Positions 1-6,491 of a DNA stretch of 8,130 nucleotides are shown here, in pieces. The notes under the pieces are model-generated. The model did no database searches. It worked only from the letters and a program-made list of their open reading frames with translations, and was not told where the DNA came from. Within the stretch, counting starts at the first letter, position 1; every line of letters starts with the position of its first letter. The position numbers and the translations under genes were made by a program. Source of the DNA: an uncultured bacterium (GTDB lineage Bacteria; Verrucomicrobiota; Kiritimatiellia; RFP12; UBA1067); assembly GCA_902773475.1 (NCBI GenBank), contig CACYEO010000022.1, forward strand, positions 1-8,130, read 5' to 3'.

Positions 1-570
1 ATCGCTCTCGACTGCGCCTCTTCCGAATTCTACAAGGACGGCAAGTACGACTACACCTGGAAGGAAGGCAAGAAGGGCGCCAAGCGCACTTCCGCCGAGC
101 AGGTGAAGTACCTCGAAGGTCTCGTCGCCAAGTATCCGATCGACTCGATCGAAGACGGCATGGCCGAAGGCGACTGGGACGGCTGGGTCGCCCTGACCAA
201 GGCGATCGGCGGCAAGTGCCAGCTCGTCGGCGACGATCTGTTCGTCACGAACGTGAAGTATCTTGAAAAGGGCATCAAGCTCGGCGCCGCCAACTCGATC
301 CTCATCAAGGTCAACCAGATCGGCTCGCTCTCCGAAACGCTCGACGCCATCGAAATGGCCCACCGCGCCGGATACACCACGGTCACATCCCACCGCTCCG
401 GCGAAACCGAAGACGCGACGATCGCGGATATCGCGGTCGCCACGAACTCCGGACAGATCAAGACCGGTTCGATGAGCCGCACCGACCGCATCGCGAAATA
501 CAACCAGCTCCTCCGCATCGAAGAGGAACTCGGCGCGAAGGCCGTCTACGGCTACAAGAAAGTCCGCTGA
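1..570 (+). CDS. eno: Enolase, C-terminal part (5' end outside window)
   Basis: Enolase (phosphopyruvate hydratase) interconverts 2-phosphoglycerate and phosphoenolpyruvate in glycolysis and is cytosolic and Mg2+-dependent. The open frame enters at base 1 and gives 189 residues before TGA at 568-570, a bit under half of a typical ~430-residue enolase. Visible family landmarks in order are the SIEDG metal-ligand segment, LVGDDLFVTN with its metal-binding Asp, ILIKVNQIGS carrying the catalytic lysine (codon 307-309), SHRSGETED with the active-site His/Arg/Ser (from about 388), IKTGSMSR, and the terminal KYNQLLRIEEELG helix. All are close to the E. coli protein from memory. A strong hairpin terminator follows 26 bases after the stop. 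The gene converges on the reverse-strand ABC ATPase gene. No defect is visible in the part present. The identification is essentially certain; only the missing N-terminal half cannot be judged. Confidence 0.97.
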   Translation: MALDCASSEFYKDGKYDYTWKEGKKGAKRTSAEQVKYLEGLVAKYPIDSIEDGMAEGDWDGWVALTKAIGGKCQLVGDDLFVTNVKYLEKGIKLGAANSILIKVNQIGSLSETLDAIEMAHRAGYTTVTSHRSGETEDATIADIAVATNSGQIKTGSMSRTDRIAKYNQLLRIEEELGAKAVYGYKKVR

Positions 571-592
571 ACCCGTTTCGCGGACTGAAAGG

Positions 593-629
593 AAAAGGAG
601 CCCGGGCGTTGCGCCCGGGCTCCTTTTTT
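593..629. terminator. GC-rich hairpin terminator, probably bidirectional
   Basis: A perfect 12-bp stem (GGAGCCCGGGCG at 597-608 with its complement at 612-623) closes on a 3-nt loop. It is preceded by AAAA (593-596) and followed by TTTTTT (624-629). On the forward strand this is a textbook intrinsic terminator for enolase. Read on the reverse strand the A-run becomes a shorter U-run (4 nt), so the same hairpin can serve the converging ABC ATPase operon, whose last stop codon lies at 647-649, only 18 bases away. Confidence 0.93.
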
Positions 630-646
630 GCGCCGCCGCGGACTGT

Positions 647-1462
647 TCAGGGCCGCGCTTCGCGCGCCGCCGCCTCTTCCCTGCGCGCGCGCAGGGCTCG
701 CGCCACGTCCGGCACGGCGGCAAGAAGACTGCGCGTGTATTCCGTGCGCGGATGCGCGAAGACTTCTTCGGCCGGGCCGCTTTCCTCGAACAGCCCCGCG
801 TGCATCACGCACACGTTGTCGCACACGTTCCGCACCACGGCCAGGTCGTGCGAGACCAGAATCACCGATATCCCGAGACGTTCGCGCAGATCGCGCACCA
901 GATTGAGTATGCGCGCCTGCACCGACACGTCGAGCGCCGAGACGGGCTCGTCCGCGATAAGCACCGACGGCTCCGCGGCGAGCGCGCGCGCGAACGACGC
1001 TCTCTGGCACTGGCCGCCGGAAAGTTCGCGCGGATACTGTTCAAGCACCGACGAGGCGAGCCCCGTGCTGTCGAGGAGTTCGGCGATTCTCGAAGCGCGT
1101 TCCTTCCTGCCGAGTTCCGGCCTGTGCACCGAAAGGACTTCTTCCAGCGCCGCGCGCACTTTCATGCGGGGATTCATCGACCCCGTGGCGTCCTGGAAAA
1201 CCATCTGCACCGAACGCCTGTAGCGCGCTCTCTCTGCGCGGGTGAAGGCGGAAATGTCGCGTCCTTCGTAGAGCGCGCTTCCGCCGGAAAAAGGCAGAAG
1301 CAGCGCAAGAGCCTTCGAGAGGGTGGATTTGCCCGAGCCGGATTCGCCCACTATTCCGAGCGTTTGCCCTTTGTCGAGCGAGAACGACACTCCGCGCACG
1401 GCTTCGAAAACCTTGCGTCCGCGCCTGTAGGCGACTTTGGCGCCGCGCACTTCAAGAAGCAT
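647..1462 (-). CDS. Oligopeptide/dipeptide-type ABC transporter ATPase (OppF/DppF-like)
   Basis: This is a 271-residue nucleotide-binding subunit of the peptide/nickel ABC importer family, expected to hydrolyse ATP on the cytosolic face of a membrane permease. The motifs are complete: Walker A GESGSGKST (39-47), Q-loop Gln90 in VFQDATGSMNPR, signature LSGGQ (147-151) within LSGGQCQR, Walker B VLIADE (167-172) with catalytic Glu172, D-loop SALD, and switch His205 in VSHDL. The end is short: after EYTRSLLAAVP there is only a charged Ala/Arg/Glu tail, without the Cys/Pro oligopeptide C-terminal extension seen in the upstream partner. The ATG start is supported by GGAGG 8 nt upstream (1471-1475). 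It overlaps the preceding ATPase gene by 11 bases, so the two are probably translated together as a heterodimer. No permease or binding protein is adjacent, so the substrate cannot be inferred. It is the last gene of the operon. Confidence 0.92.
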   Translation of the reverse strand: MLLEVRGAKVAYRRGRKVFEAVRGVSFSLDKGQTLGIVGESGSGKSTLSKALALLLPFSGGSALYEGRDISAFTRAERARYRRSVQMVFQDATGSMNPRMKVRAALEEVLSVHRPELGRKERASRIAELLDSTGLASSVLEQYPRELSGGQCQRASFARALAAEPSVLIADEPVSALDVSVQARILNLVRDLRERLGISVILVSHDLAVVRNVCDNVCVMHAGLFEESGPAEEVFAHPRTEYTRSLLAAVPDVARALRARREEAAAREARP

Positions 1463-2441
1463 CGCCGGATCCTCCGGTGAAAGGATGGAAGCAGGCGCAA
1501 CGCGCGCCGCCGCAGTCTGTCAATGGCGGCGCCGACGCCGCGCATTCCGGTTTCGCGCGCGGACAGCGCGGATGGAAGGCGCAGCCGTCCGGCCAGGCGT
1601 CCGGCGGAGGGACCGTCCCGGGAATGTCGCGCAAAAGCGCGCCGCGCGGCGCGTCGAGCGCGGGAACCGCCGCCAGCAGCCCTTTCGTGTAGGGATGGCG
1701 CGGGGCGGAAAGCACCGTCTCCACCGGGCCGCTTTCGACTATCGTCCCGGCGTACATGACGTTTACGGCGTCCATCCGCCCCGCCACGAGGCCCAGATTG
1801 TGCGTGATCAGCAGGACGGCCGTTCCGTTCTCCCGCGCGAGCTCATCGATGAGATTCAGGACTATGCGCTGGGTGGTGACATCGAGCGCTGTCGTTGGTT
1901 CGTCCGCTATCAGCAGATCCGGCTCGGCCGCGAGCGCCATTGCAAGCGAACACCGCTGGCACTGCCCGCCTGAAAGATTGCACGGATAAGAAGCCGCCGC
2001 CCGTTCCGGATCCGGAAGCCCGGTTCTTGCGAGAAGTTCGACTGTCCGGCGTTTTTTGTCCCTGCGCGGGAAGTCCGGCGGAAGCGCTTCTTCGATCTGC
2101 GCGCCGATTCTCATGACCGGATTGAGCGATCCTGACGGATCCTGGAATACGTATGAAACGCCGCGTCCGCGCAGACTGGCGAGACCCGGAGACGATGCGC
2201 CGCCGGAGAAGGATCTTTTCGCTCCGTTGAAGGATATCCGGCCATCCGTTTCAGACGAATCCACCGGCGGCAGGCGCGTTATCGCAAGCGACGTGAGGGA
2301 TTTGCCGCAGCCTGATTCTCCCACTATCGCGACGCGTCCGCCGCGCGGAACCGCGAAAGAAACGTCGCGCACCGGTTCGGTGCGCTCCTCCCCTTTGCCG
2401 AAGGCGATGCGCAGATTGCGTATTTTCAAAAGCGCTTCCAC
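1452..2441 (-). CDS. Oligopeptide/dipeptide-type ABC transporter ATPase (OppD/DppD-like)
   Basis: This 329-residue ATPase is of the peptide/nickel importer family and is the likely heterodimer partner of the downstream ATPase. Motifs are Walker A GESGCGKS (41-48), Q-loop Gln100 in VFQDPSGSLNP, signature LSGGQ (156-160), Walker B LLIADE (176-181) with catalytic Glu181, TTALD D-loop, and switch His214 in ITHNL. After HPYTKGLLAAVP comes the family's C-terminal extension with a cysteine cluster (GCAFHPRCP, then Cys at 287, 293, 300, 310, 315, 317). Equivalent cysteines in DppD-type proteins are thought to bind an iron-sulfur cluster. The start is GTG at 2439-2441, three bases after the upstream ispA stop, with AAAGG 8 nt before it (2450-2454); no nearby ATG is plausible. 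Both ATPases read LSGGQCQR, whereas OppD relatives usually vary after the second Gly. ABC family membership is certain; peptide specificity is inferred from sequence type only. Confidence 0.92.
   Translation of the reverse strand: MEALLKIRNLRIAFGKGEERTEPVRDVSFAVPRGGRVAIVGESGCGKSLTSLAITRLPPVDSSETDGRISFNGAKRSFSGGASSPGLASLRGRGVSYVFQDPSGSLNPVMRIGAQIEEALPPDFPRRDKKRRTVELLARTGLPDPERAAASYPCNLSGGQCQRCSLAMALAAEPDLLIADEPTTALDVTTQRIVLNLIDELARENGTAVLLITHNLGLVAGRMDAVNVMYAGTIVESGPVETVLSAPRHPYTKGLLAAVPALDAPRGALLRDIPGTVPPPDAWPDGCAFHPRCPRAKPECAASAPPLTDCGGARCACFHPFTGGSGDAS
1471..1475 (-). promoter_or_regulatory. Shine-Dalgarno GGAGG of the OppF-like ATPase
   Basis: GGAGG on the reverse strand lies 8 nt before the ATG at 1460-1462 and inside the 3' end of the upstream ATPase gene. 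It fixes the start of the downstream gene and shows that the 11-base overlap is real rather than an over-extended reading frame. Confidence 0.8.
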
Positions 2442-2444
2442 GCG

Positions 2445-3299
2445 CTACGCCTTTCTGTCCATCAGCGAGCGCGCTATCGCGGCGAGCGGCTCTGCCGGTC
2501 CGGGAAGGCCTTTGAGCGCCGCGAGGGCCGATTCGGTCGCGGAGCGCGCAAGCGCGCGCGCTTCGTCCGCGCCCATCACGCGCAGGCATGAAAGTTCGTC
2601 CGGATCCGCTCCGCTTTGCGCAGCGTCAAGCAGATCGTCCTGCAGCTGGAACGCAAGGCCGAGCCGCGCGCCGTAAGCCGCAAGCGCCGAGACCGCTTCG
2701 CCGTCCGCGCCGGCGGCGATCGCGCCGGCCTTGCAGGCGGCCTTGAAAAGGTCCCCTGTTTTATGCTCGAAAACGAAATCCACAGTTTCGCGCGACGGCG
2801 ATGCGCCGAAGAGAATGTCTTCCACCTGTCCGCGCACCACTCCGGTTCCCGCTTCGCCGAAAGTCTCCAGAAGACTCGCAAGCGCGCCGTGCCGCTTTTC
2901 CGGCGTGTGCGCGAGTGTCGCGAACGCGAGCGCCTGCAGCGAATCGCCGGCGAGCGCCGCCGTGGTTTCGCCGAACTTCGCCCATGCGGACAGCCGGCCG
3001 CGGCGGTAGATGTCGTTGTCCATGCACGGCAGATCGTCGTGGACGAGCGTGTAGGAATGCAGAAGTTCTATCGCGCAGGCGGGGAAAAGCGCGTCCCCCG
3101 CCGCGCCGCCCGCCGCTTCCGCCGAAGCGAGGCACAGTATCGGGCGTATGCGCTTGCCGCCCGCTTCCACCGCGTGGCGCACCGCCGCAGACAGCTGCGC
3201 GGGACGTTCCCCGGCCGCGGGAAGGATGTCGTCGAGGAGCGCGGTTTCAATCCACGTCTTGCGCTCCGCCATGTACGATGCAAGGTCGAATTCCGCCAT
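2445..3299 (-). CDS. ispA: Short-chain polyprenyl diphosphate synthase (farnesyl/geranylgeranyl-type, IspA-like)
   Basis: The 284-residue trans-prenyltransferase condenses isopentenyl diphosphate with allylic diphosphates to make C15-C20 isoprenoid precursors for quinones, undecaprenyl lipid carrier and terpenoids. Visible signatures are GGKRIRP (48-53 region, IPP-binding Lys/Arg), first Asp-rich motif DDLPCMD (88-94) followed by RRGR, the HKTGDLF segment (179-185), and second Asp-rich motif with FQLQDDLLD (221-225). Length is near the usual 290-300. The start is ATG at 3297-3299, with GGAAAG a few bases upstream (3303-3308) and an N-terminus (MAEFDLASYM) matching the family; the frame stays open further upstream but that stretch lies over the preceding gene and looks non-family. 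Oddity: after DDLLD the usual ~20-residue loop ending in the Lys-x-Thr-Tyr-Pro motif is shortened and replaced by SCLRVMGADEA, so the conserved diphosphate-contacting Lys is not evident. The exact chain length of the product cannot be read reliably. Confidence 0.9.
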   Translation of the reverse strand: MAEFDLASYMAERKTWIETALLDDILPAAGERPAQLSAAVRHAVEAGGKRIRPILCLASAEAAGGAAGDALFPACAIELLHSYTLVHDDLPCMDNDIYRRGRLSAWAKFGETTAALAGDSLQALAFATLAHTPEKRHGALASLLETFGEAGTGVVRGQVEDILFGASPSRETVDFVFEHKTGDLFKAACKAGAIAAGADGEAVSALAAYGARLGLAFQLQDDLLDAAQSGADPDELSCLRVMGADEARALARSATESALAALKGLPGPAEPLAAIARSLMDRKA

Positions 3300-3322
3300 T
3301 GTCTTTCCGTGCGCGGCCCGGT

Positions 3323-3946
3323 TCAGTTGATGTCGCCGTTTCCGATGTCGCCGTCGCGCTTCGCGGCTTTTTCCCACTTGTAGTTGGAAGGGAATACGCG
3401 CGACTGTACCACGTGCCCGTCCATTATCGCGCGCACGATGACTCCGCTCGAAGCGGTTCCGGACTTGCTTGAAGTCATTCTGAACCCTCCCCTGCCGCGG
3501 CGGCGGTTGCGGATGCGCCTTGTGGATTTCGCGGTCGCCCCGCTGAACTCGATCGTGTTGGAAGTCGGCAGCCCGGGTCCGTACACGTAAGGCCCGAACT
3601 TCTGTTTGCCGGCTATTTTGTAGTGCGTGCTTCCGCCGCCGTACGAACCGGTGATTTTGTACACTTCCAGCTCGATGCGCTTGGTCACGCCTTTCGGAGG
3701 CGTGCACGTGAGACGGGCGGCGTAATTGTTCGTGCGCGTGACGGACTTGGTTGCGGACCGAGAACCGTAGCTGCGCAGGCGGTGGATGCCGGAGCCGCCG
3801 CTGTTGCGCGTGTGGGACGTCGAACTTTTCAGTTCCACCGTCAGCATCACCGGCATTGGTTTGGCTGCGGCGGGGACTGCCGCGTACGCGCCGGACACGG
3901 CGCAGACCGCGGCGAACGCCGCGGCGAAAAAGACGGATTTCTTCAT
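3323..3946 (-). CDS. Exported protein of unknown family, paralogue of the upstream gene
   Basis: I do not recognise this 207-residue protein. It begins with a typical Sec signal peptide: MKKS, a hydrophobic Ala/Val/Phe core, and an AYA cleavage site after about residue 22. The mature part is basic and Ser/Thr/Gly-rich, looks beta-strand-like (MLTVELKSS at 34-42, KRIELEVYKITGSYGG at 89-104), and contains an Arg-rich stretch (about 143-152). The C-terminal region has VIVRAI (169-174), GHVV, and YKWEKAAK (189-196). This region aligns without gaps to the neighbouring upstream protein (16 identities in 34 by hand), so the two arose by tandem duplication. The ATG lies one base after the upstream stop codon, with AAAGG about 11 nt before it. 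It sits between glnS and ispA in the operon, and no enzymatic motif is visible. Exported or periplasmic location is inferred from the signal peptide; the lipobox needed for a lipoprotein is absent. Confidence 0.8.
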   Translation of the reverse strand: MKKSVFFAAAFAAVCAVSGAYAAVPAAAKPMPVMLTVELKSSTSHTRNSGGSGIHRLRSYGSRSATKSVTRTNNYAARLTCTPPKGVTKRIELEVYKITGSYGGGSTHYKIAGKQKFGPYVYGPGLPTSNTIEFSGATAKSTRRIRNRRRGRGGFRMTSSKSGTASSGVIVRAIMDGHVVQSRVFPSNYKWEKAAKRDGDIGNGDIN

Positions 3947-3947
3947 T

Positions 3948-4541
3948 TTATTTTTTTCCTTTCGCGCAGTCTGCCGCCAGATCCGCGTTTTTCGCGGCGG
4001 CTTCCCACTTGGGATTGTGCGGTTCGGTGATCGCGCGGATGACTTTGCCGCCCGAAATGGCGCGGACTATTATGCAGGACAGCCGCCGCCCGGTTTTGGT
4101 TCTTTCAGTCCGGTTTCTGCGATGGTTGCCGCTCCTGACCGTTTTTACAGAGGACGAGTATTTCGGGGACGTCGCCGAAAACGCGTGCATGGCGGGATGT
4201 CCCTTGCCGAAAGTGTAGCGTCCGACGATTTCCGGGCCGTCGATCTTTTCCGGGCCGGGATTTTCGCCGATTCCGCGCGATACGAAATACACCTCCACGA
4301 AAACGTCCATCGTTTCGCCCCGTCCGGTCATGCCCATTATCCTTCCGTCGACGGTCGTGGCGGAAGTCGATTTCTCCGTCATGTTCCTGCGGAAGCTCAA
4401 ACTCGTTTTTTTCGTTCCGGAATGTTTGCGCTCCACGTTCTGCTTCGGCGCGTCGAGCGATATCGTGACCGATCCGGCGGACGCGGCGAAGGCGGCCGCG
4501 GCCGCCGCCAGGACGGAAAGCGATCGGAGAATGCGTTTCAT
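3948..4541 (-). CDS. Exported protein of unknown family, first of a tandem paralogue pair
   Basis: I do not recognise this 197-residue protein. The N-terminus (MKRILRSLSV, then an Ala-rich core, cleavage after ASA at about 22) is a clear Sec signal peptide. The mature chain starts with a beta-like segment SVTISLDAP and contains a central strand-like stretch MDVFVEVYFVSRG (78-90), a basic region (134-153), and the shared C-terminal motif IIVRAISGGKVIRA (157-170) followed by PKWEAAAK (177-184) and a Lys-rich tail. Overall order matches the downstream paralogue. The reading frame extends farther upstream, but the start at 4539-4541 is chosen because a very strong Shine-Dalgarno sits 5 nt before it, the signal peptide begins there, and the ATG overlaps the glnS TGA as ATGA. 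That overlap implies translation coupled to glnS. Function is unknown; a structural or surface-associated role is possible but unsupported. Confidence 0.82.
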   Translation of the reverse strand: MKRILRSLSVLAAAAAAFAASAGSVTISLDAPKQNVERKHSGTKKTSLSFRRNMTEKSTSATTVDGRIMGMTGRGETMDVFVEVYFVSRGIGENPGPEKIDGPEIVGRYTFGKGHPAMHAFSATSPKYSSSVKTVRSGNHRRNRTERTKTGRRLSCIIVRAISGGKVIRAITEPHNPKWEAAAKNADLAADCAKGKK

Positions 4542-6277
4542 TTGTTCCCCTCCCCCGGCTTGAACGAATCCTTCAGCGTCACTGTGCGGTTGAAAACGAG
4601 CCGCGAATCGCATGTGAAGTAGCCGGTGCGTTCGAACTGGAAATGTTCCCCAGGCTCAGCGGCGGCGAGTGAAGGCTCCACGTAGCCGTATGCGGTTTTC
4701 AGCGAATCTGGGTTGAGATGTTCAAGGAAGTTCTCCGGGCCGTCCGCGAGCGGGTCTTTGTCCGAAAAGAGCCTGTCGTACAGGCGGAACTCCGCTTTGA
4801 CGCCAGATTCGCAGTCCACCCAGTGGATCGTCCCTTTGACTTTCCTGCCGTCGGCGGCGTTTCCGCCCCACGAATTTTCGTCCCATGTGCCGCGGATTTC
4901 GGAAATGTTCCCGTCATCGTCTTTGACGCAGCCCGTGCACTTGAAGATGCATGCGCCGCGCAGGCGCACTTCGCCGCCGGGCGCCATGCGGAAGAATTTC
5001 TTTTCGGGTACTTCCATGAAATCGGAGCGGTCGATCCATATCTCGCGGCCGAACCTGACTTTGCGCGTCCCGGCCGATTCGTCGAGCGGGTTGTTCGGCA
5101 GTTCCGCGTCCCGCGCTGGGCCGTTCCAGTTTTCGATTACCACCTTCACCGGATCGACCACCGCCATGCGCCGCGCCGCGGTGCGGTTCAATTCTTCGCG
5201 GACGCACCACTCGAGCAGCGCGGGATCGCTTTCGCTTTCCACTTTCGAAACGCCCGCGCGTTCGCAGAATTCGCGTATCGCGCCGGGCGTGTAGCCCCTG
5301 CGCCGCATCCCGCACACGGTCGGCATTCTCGGATCGTCCCATCCGTCCACGCGCCCTTCCTCCACCAGCTGGCGCAGGAGGCGCTTGGACATGACCGTGT
5401 GCGTGATGTTGAGCCGCGCGAATTCCCGCTGCTGCGGGCGGATCTTGACGCCGTTGCGCACGACAAGCAGTCCCATTTCGTCGAGCCTGTCCACCACCCA
5501 GTCGTAGAGCGGGCGGTGGACTTCGAACTCGAGCGTGCACATGGAGTGCGTCACGCCTTCGAGGGCGTCTTCGATCGGATGCGCAAAATCGTACATCGGA
5601 TAGATGCACCATTCGTTGCCGAGATGGTAGTGCTCCGCGTGGCGGATGCGGTAGATCACCGGATCGCGCATGTGAATGTTGGGCGAAGCCATGTCGATTT
5701 TCGCTCTCAGGCACCACTCGCCGTCCGCGTACTTTCCTGCGCGCATTTCGCGGAAGATTTTCAGGTTCCTCGCGGGATCCGTGTCTCGCGAAGGCGACGG
5801 CTTTCCGGGCTTTTCGGGCACTCCGCGGTATTCTTTCCATTCCTCCTGCCCCAGGTTGCAGCAGTACGCCTGTCCGGCCTCGATCAGCTTTTCGGCGATG
5901 CCGTACATTTTGCCGAACATGTTGGAGGCGTTGTAGAATCCCGGCTCCGCTCCGTCGCCCTCGCCGCTCCACTCGAAACCGAGCCAGCGGATGTCCCGTT
6001 TTATGTTCTCGGCGAATTCGTCGGACTCCTTGGCCGGATTCGTGTCGTCCAGTCGCAGATGGCATTCGCCGCCGAAAAGCGCCGCCATGCCGAAATCCAC
6101 GCAGACGGCCTTCGCGTGGCCTATGTGGATATAGCCGTTCGGCTCGGGCGGAAAGCGCGTGACGACCTTGCCGCCGGTTTTGCCGCCGGCGACGTCTTTT
6201 TCGATCCATTGGCGCAGAAAGTGCCTTGAAGTGGCGGATTCTGCGGATGCCGTGGAAGTCTCGTCTTTTTCGTTCAT
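4538..6277 (-). CDS. glnS: Glutaminyl-tRNA synthetase
   Basis: GlnRS is a cytosolic class I aminoacyl-tRNA synthetase that charges tRNA-Gln with glutamine directly, so this organism need not rely solely on the GatCAB amidotransferase route. The 579-residue protein contains PPEPNGYIHIGHAK (43-56; HIGH at 51-54), RLDDTNP (75-81), the LRAKIDMASP segment (190-199), CIYPMYDF and HSMCTLEF (the latter at 244-251, GlnRS rather than GluRS type), VMSKR (295-299, KMSKS equivalent), and GWDDPRMPT followed by GMRRRGYTPGAIREFC. The two beta-barrel anticodon-binding domains follow from about 370 and include DPVKVVIEN, EIWIDRSDF, GRKVKGTIHWV and RLYDRLF. It is close to E. coli GlnRS along its length but about 25 residues longer, partly from an acidic Ser/Thr/Ala N-terminal extension of roughly 10 residues. 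The start is ATG at 6275-6277; no convincing Shine-Dalgarno precedes it. It is the first gene of the operon. Confidence 0.97.
   Translation of the reverse strand: MNEKDETSTASAESATSRHFLRQWIEKDVAGGKTGGKVVTRFPPEPNGYIHIGHAKAVCVDFGMAALFGGECHLRLDDTNPAKESDEFAENIKRDIRWLGFEWSGEGDGAEPGFYNASNMFGKMYGIAEKLIEAGQAYCCNLGQEEWKEYRGVPEKPGKPSPSRDTDPARNLKIFREMRAGKYADGEWCLRAKIDMASPNIHMRDPVIYRIRHAEHYHLGNEWCIYPMYDFAHPIEDALEGVTHSMCTLEFEVHRPLYDWVVDRLDEMGLLVVRNGVKIRPQQREFARLNITHTVMSKRLLRQLVEEGRVDGWDDPRMPTVCGMRRRGYTPGAIREFCERAGVSKVESESDPALLEWCVREELNRTAARRMAVVDPVKVVIENWNGPARDAELPNNPLDESAGTRKVRFGREIWIDRSDFMEVPEKKFFRMAPGGEVRLRGACIFKCTGCVKDDDGNISEIRGTWDENSWGGNAADGRKVKGTIHWVDCESGVKAEFRLYDRLFSDKDPLADGPENFLEHLNPDSLKTAYGYVEPSLAAAEPGEHFQFERTGYFTCDSRLVFNRTVTLKDSFKPGEGNK
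4547..4554 (-). promoter_or_regulatory. Strong Shine-Dalgarno inside the glnS 3' end
   Basis: A purine run containing GGAGGGG on the reverse strand, 5 nt before the ATG at 4539-4541, lies within the last codons of glnS (Gly-Glu-Gly-Asn-Lys). It decides the start of the first exported-protein gene and suggests that this gene is translated at a high rate in addition to any coupling through the ATGA overlap. Confidence 0.85.
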
Positions 6278-6314
6278 GGTCTGTTCTTGGATGTTCGCTG
6301 TAGGAGCGGCGCGT

Positions 6315-6344
6315 ATTTTACCACAACCCGTTCACCCGCGCCAA
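6315..6344 (-). promoter_or_regulatory. Probable sigma-70-type promoter of the glnS operon
   Basis: On the reverse strand TTGGCG (6339-6344, 4/6 match to TTGACA) is followed after 18 nt by TAAAAT (6315-6320, 5/6 match to TATAAT), with a TG one base before the -10 that makes it an extended -10. It is the most AT-rich patch in an otherwise GC-rich leader and predicts a transcript start near 6308, giving a leader of about 30 nt before the glnS ATG. Assigned by eye, with no experimental support. Confidence 0.6.
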
Positions 6345-6397
6345 TGCGGAGTGGACGCATCTGCGGTTCCGGGCTTGCTTCCCGCAGCCGTCCGCAT
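6344..6397. repeat. Nested inverted repeats upstream of the glnS promoter
   Basis: ATGCGGA (6344-6350) pairs with TCCGCAT (6391-6397), and inside it CTGCGG (6361-6366) pairs with CCGCAG (6382-6387). The outer arm touches the -35 box of the putative glnS promoter. The structure could be an operator or the remnant of a terminator for the upstream gene. No U-run follows on either strand, so a classical terminator is unlikely. Confidence 0.4.
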
Positions 6398-6446
6398 AGA
6401 CGTTCCCTTGTTGTCGGACGCTTGTTGTTGTTCAGGCAATCCGCGC

Positions 6447-6491
6447 TTCTAGAATTCTAGAAACCATAGGAATCTAGAATTCTAGCCTAGG
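6447..6491. repeat. CTAG-rich palindrome array
   Basis: A perfect 16-bp palindrome, TTCTAGAATTCTAGAA (6447-6462), is followed by a second copy of its 12-bp core CTAGAATTCTAG (6474-6485; first core 6449-6460, 25 bp apart) and then by the palindrome CCTAGG (6486-6491). Because each core is itself palindromic, the two can also pair with each other as a 13-bp stem (6449-6461 with 6473-6485) around an 11-nt loop. CTAG occurs five times in 42 bases. The role is unknown; possibilities are a protein-binding site, a cruciform or a processed non-coding repeat. Confidence 0.85.

Noticed and set aside
571..646. Small gene between enolase and the ABC ATPase
   Set aside because: The 76-base gap is taken up by the terminator hairpin.
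3300..3707. N-terminal extension of the ispA reading frame
   Set aside because: The open frame continues ~136 codons upstream but overlaps the exported-protein gene in another frame, is Arg/His-rich, and has no family match. The ATG at 3297-3299 has a ribosome binding site.
4718..6229. Long forward-strand open frame of about 503 codons
   Set aside because: It lies wholly antisense to glnS, whose protein matches the family throughout. The frame has low-complexity His/Arg/Ala/Val composition and is a by-product of GC-rich codon usage.
6278..6400. T-box or other tRNA-sensing leader for glnS
   Set aside because: The predicted leader is only ~30 nt, with no T-box sequence or antiterminator; the inverted repeats lie upstream of the promoter.
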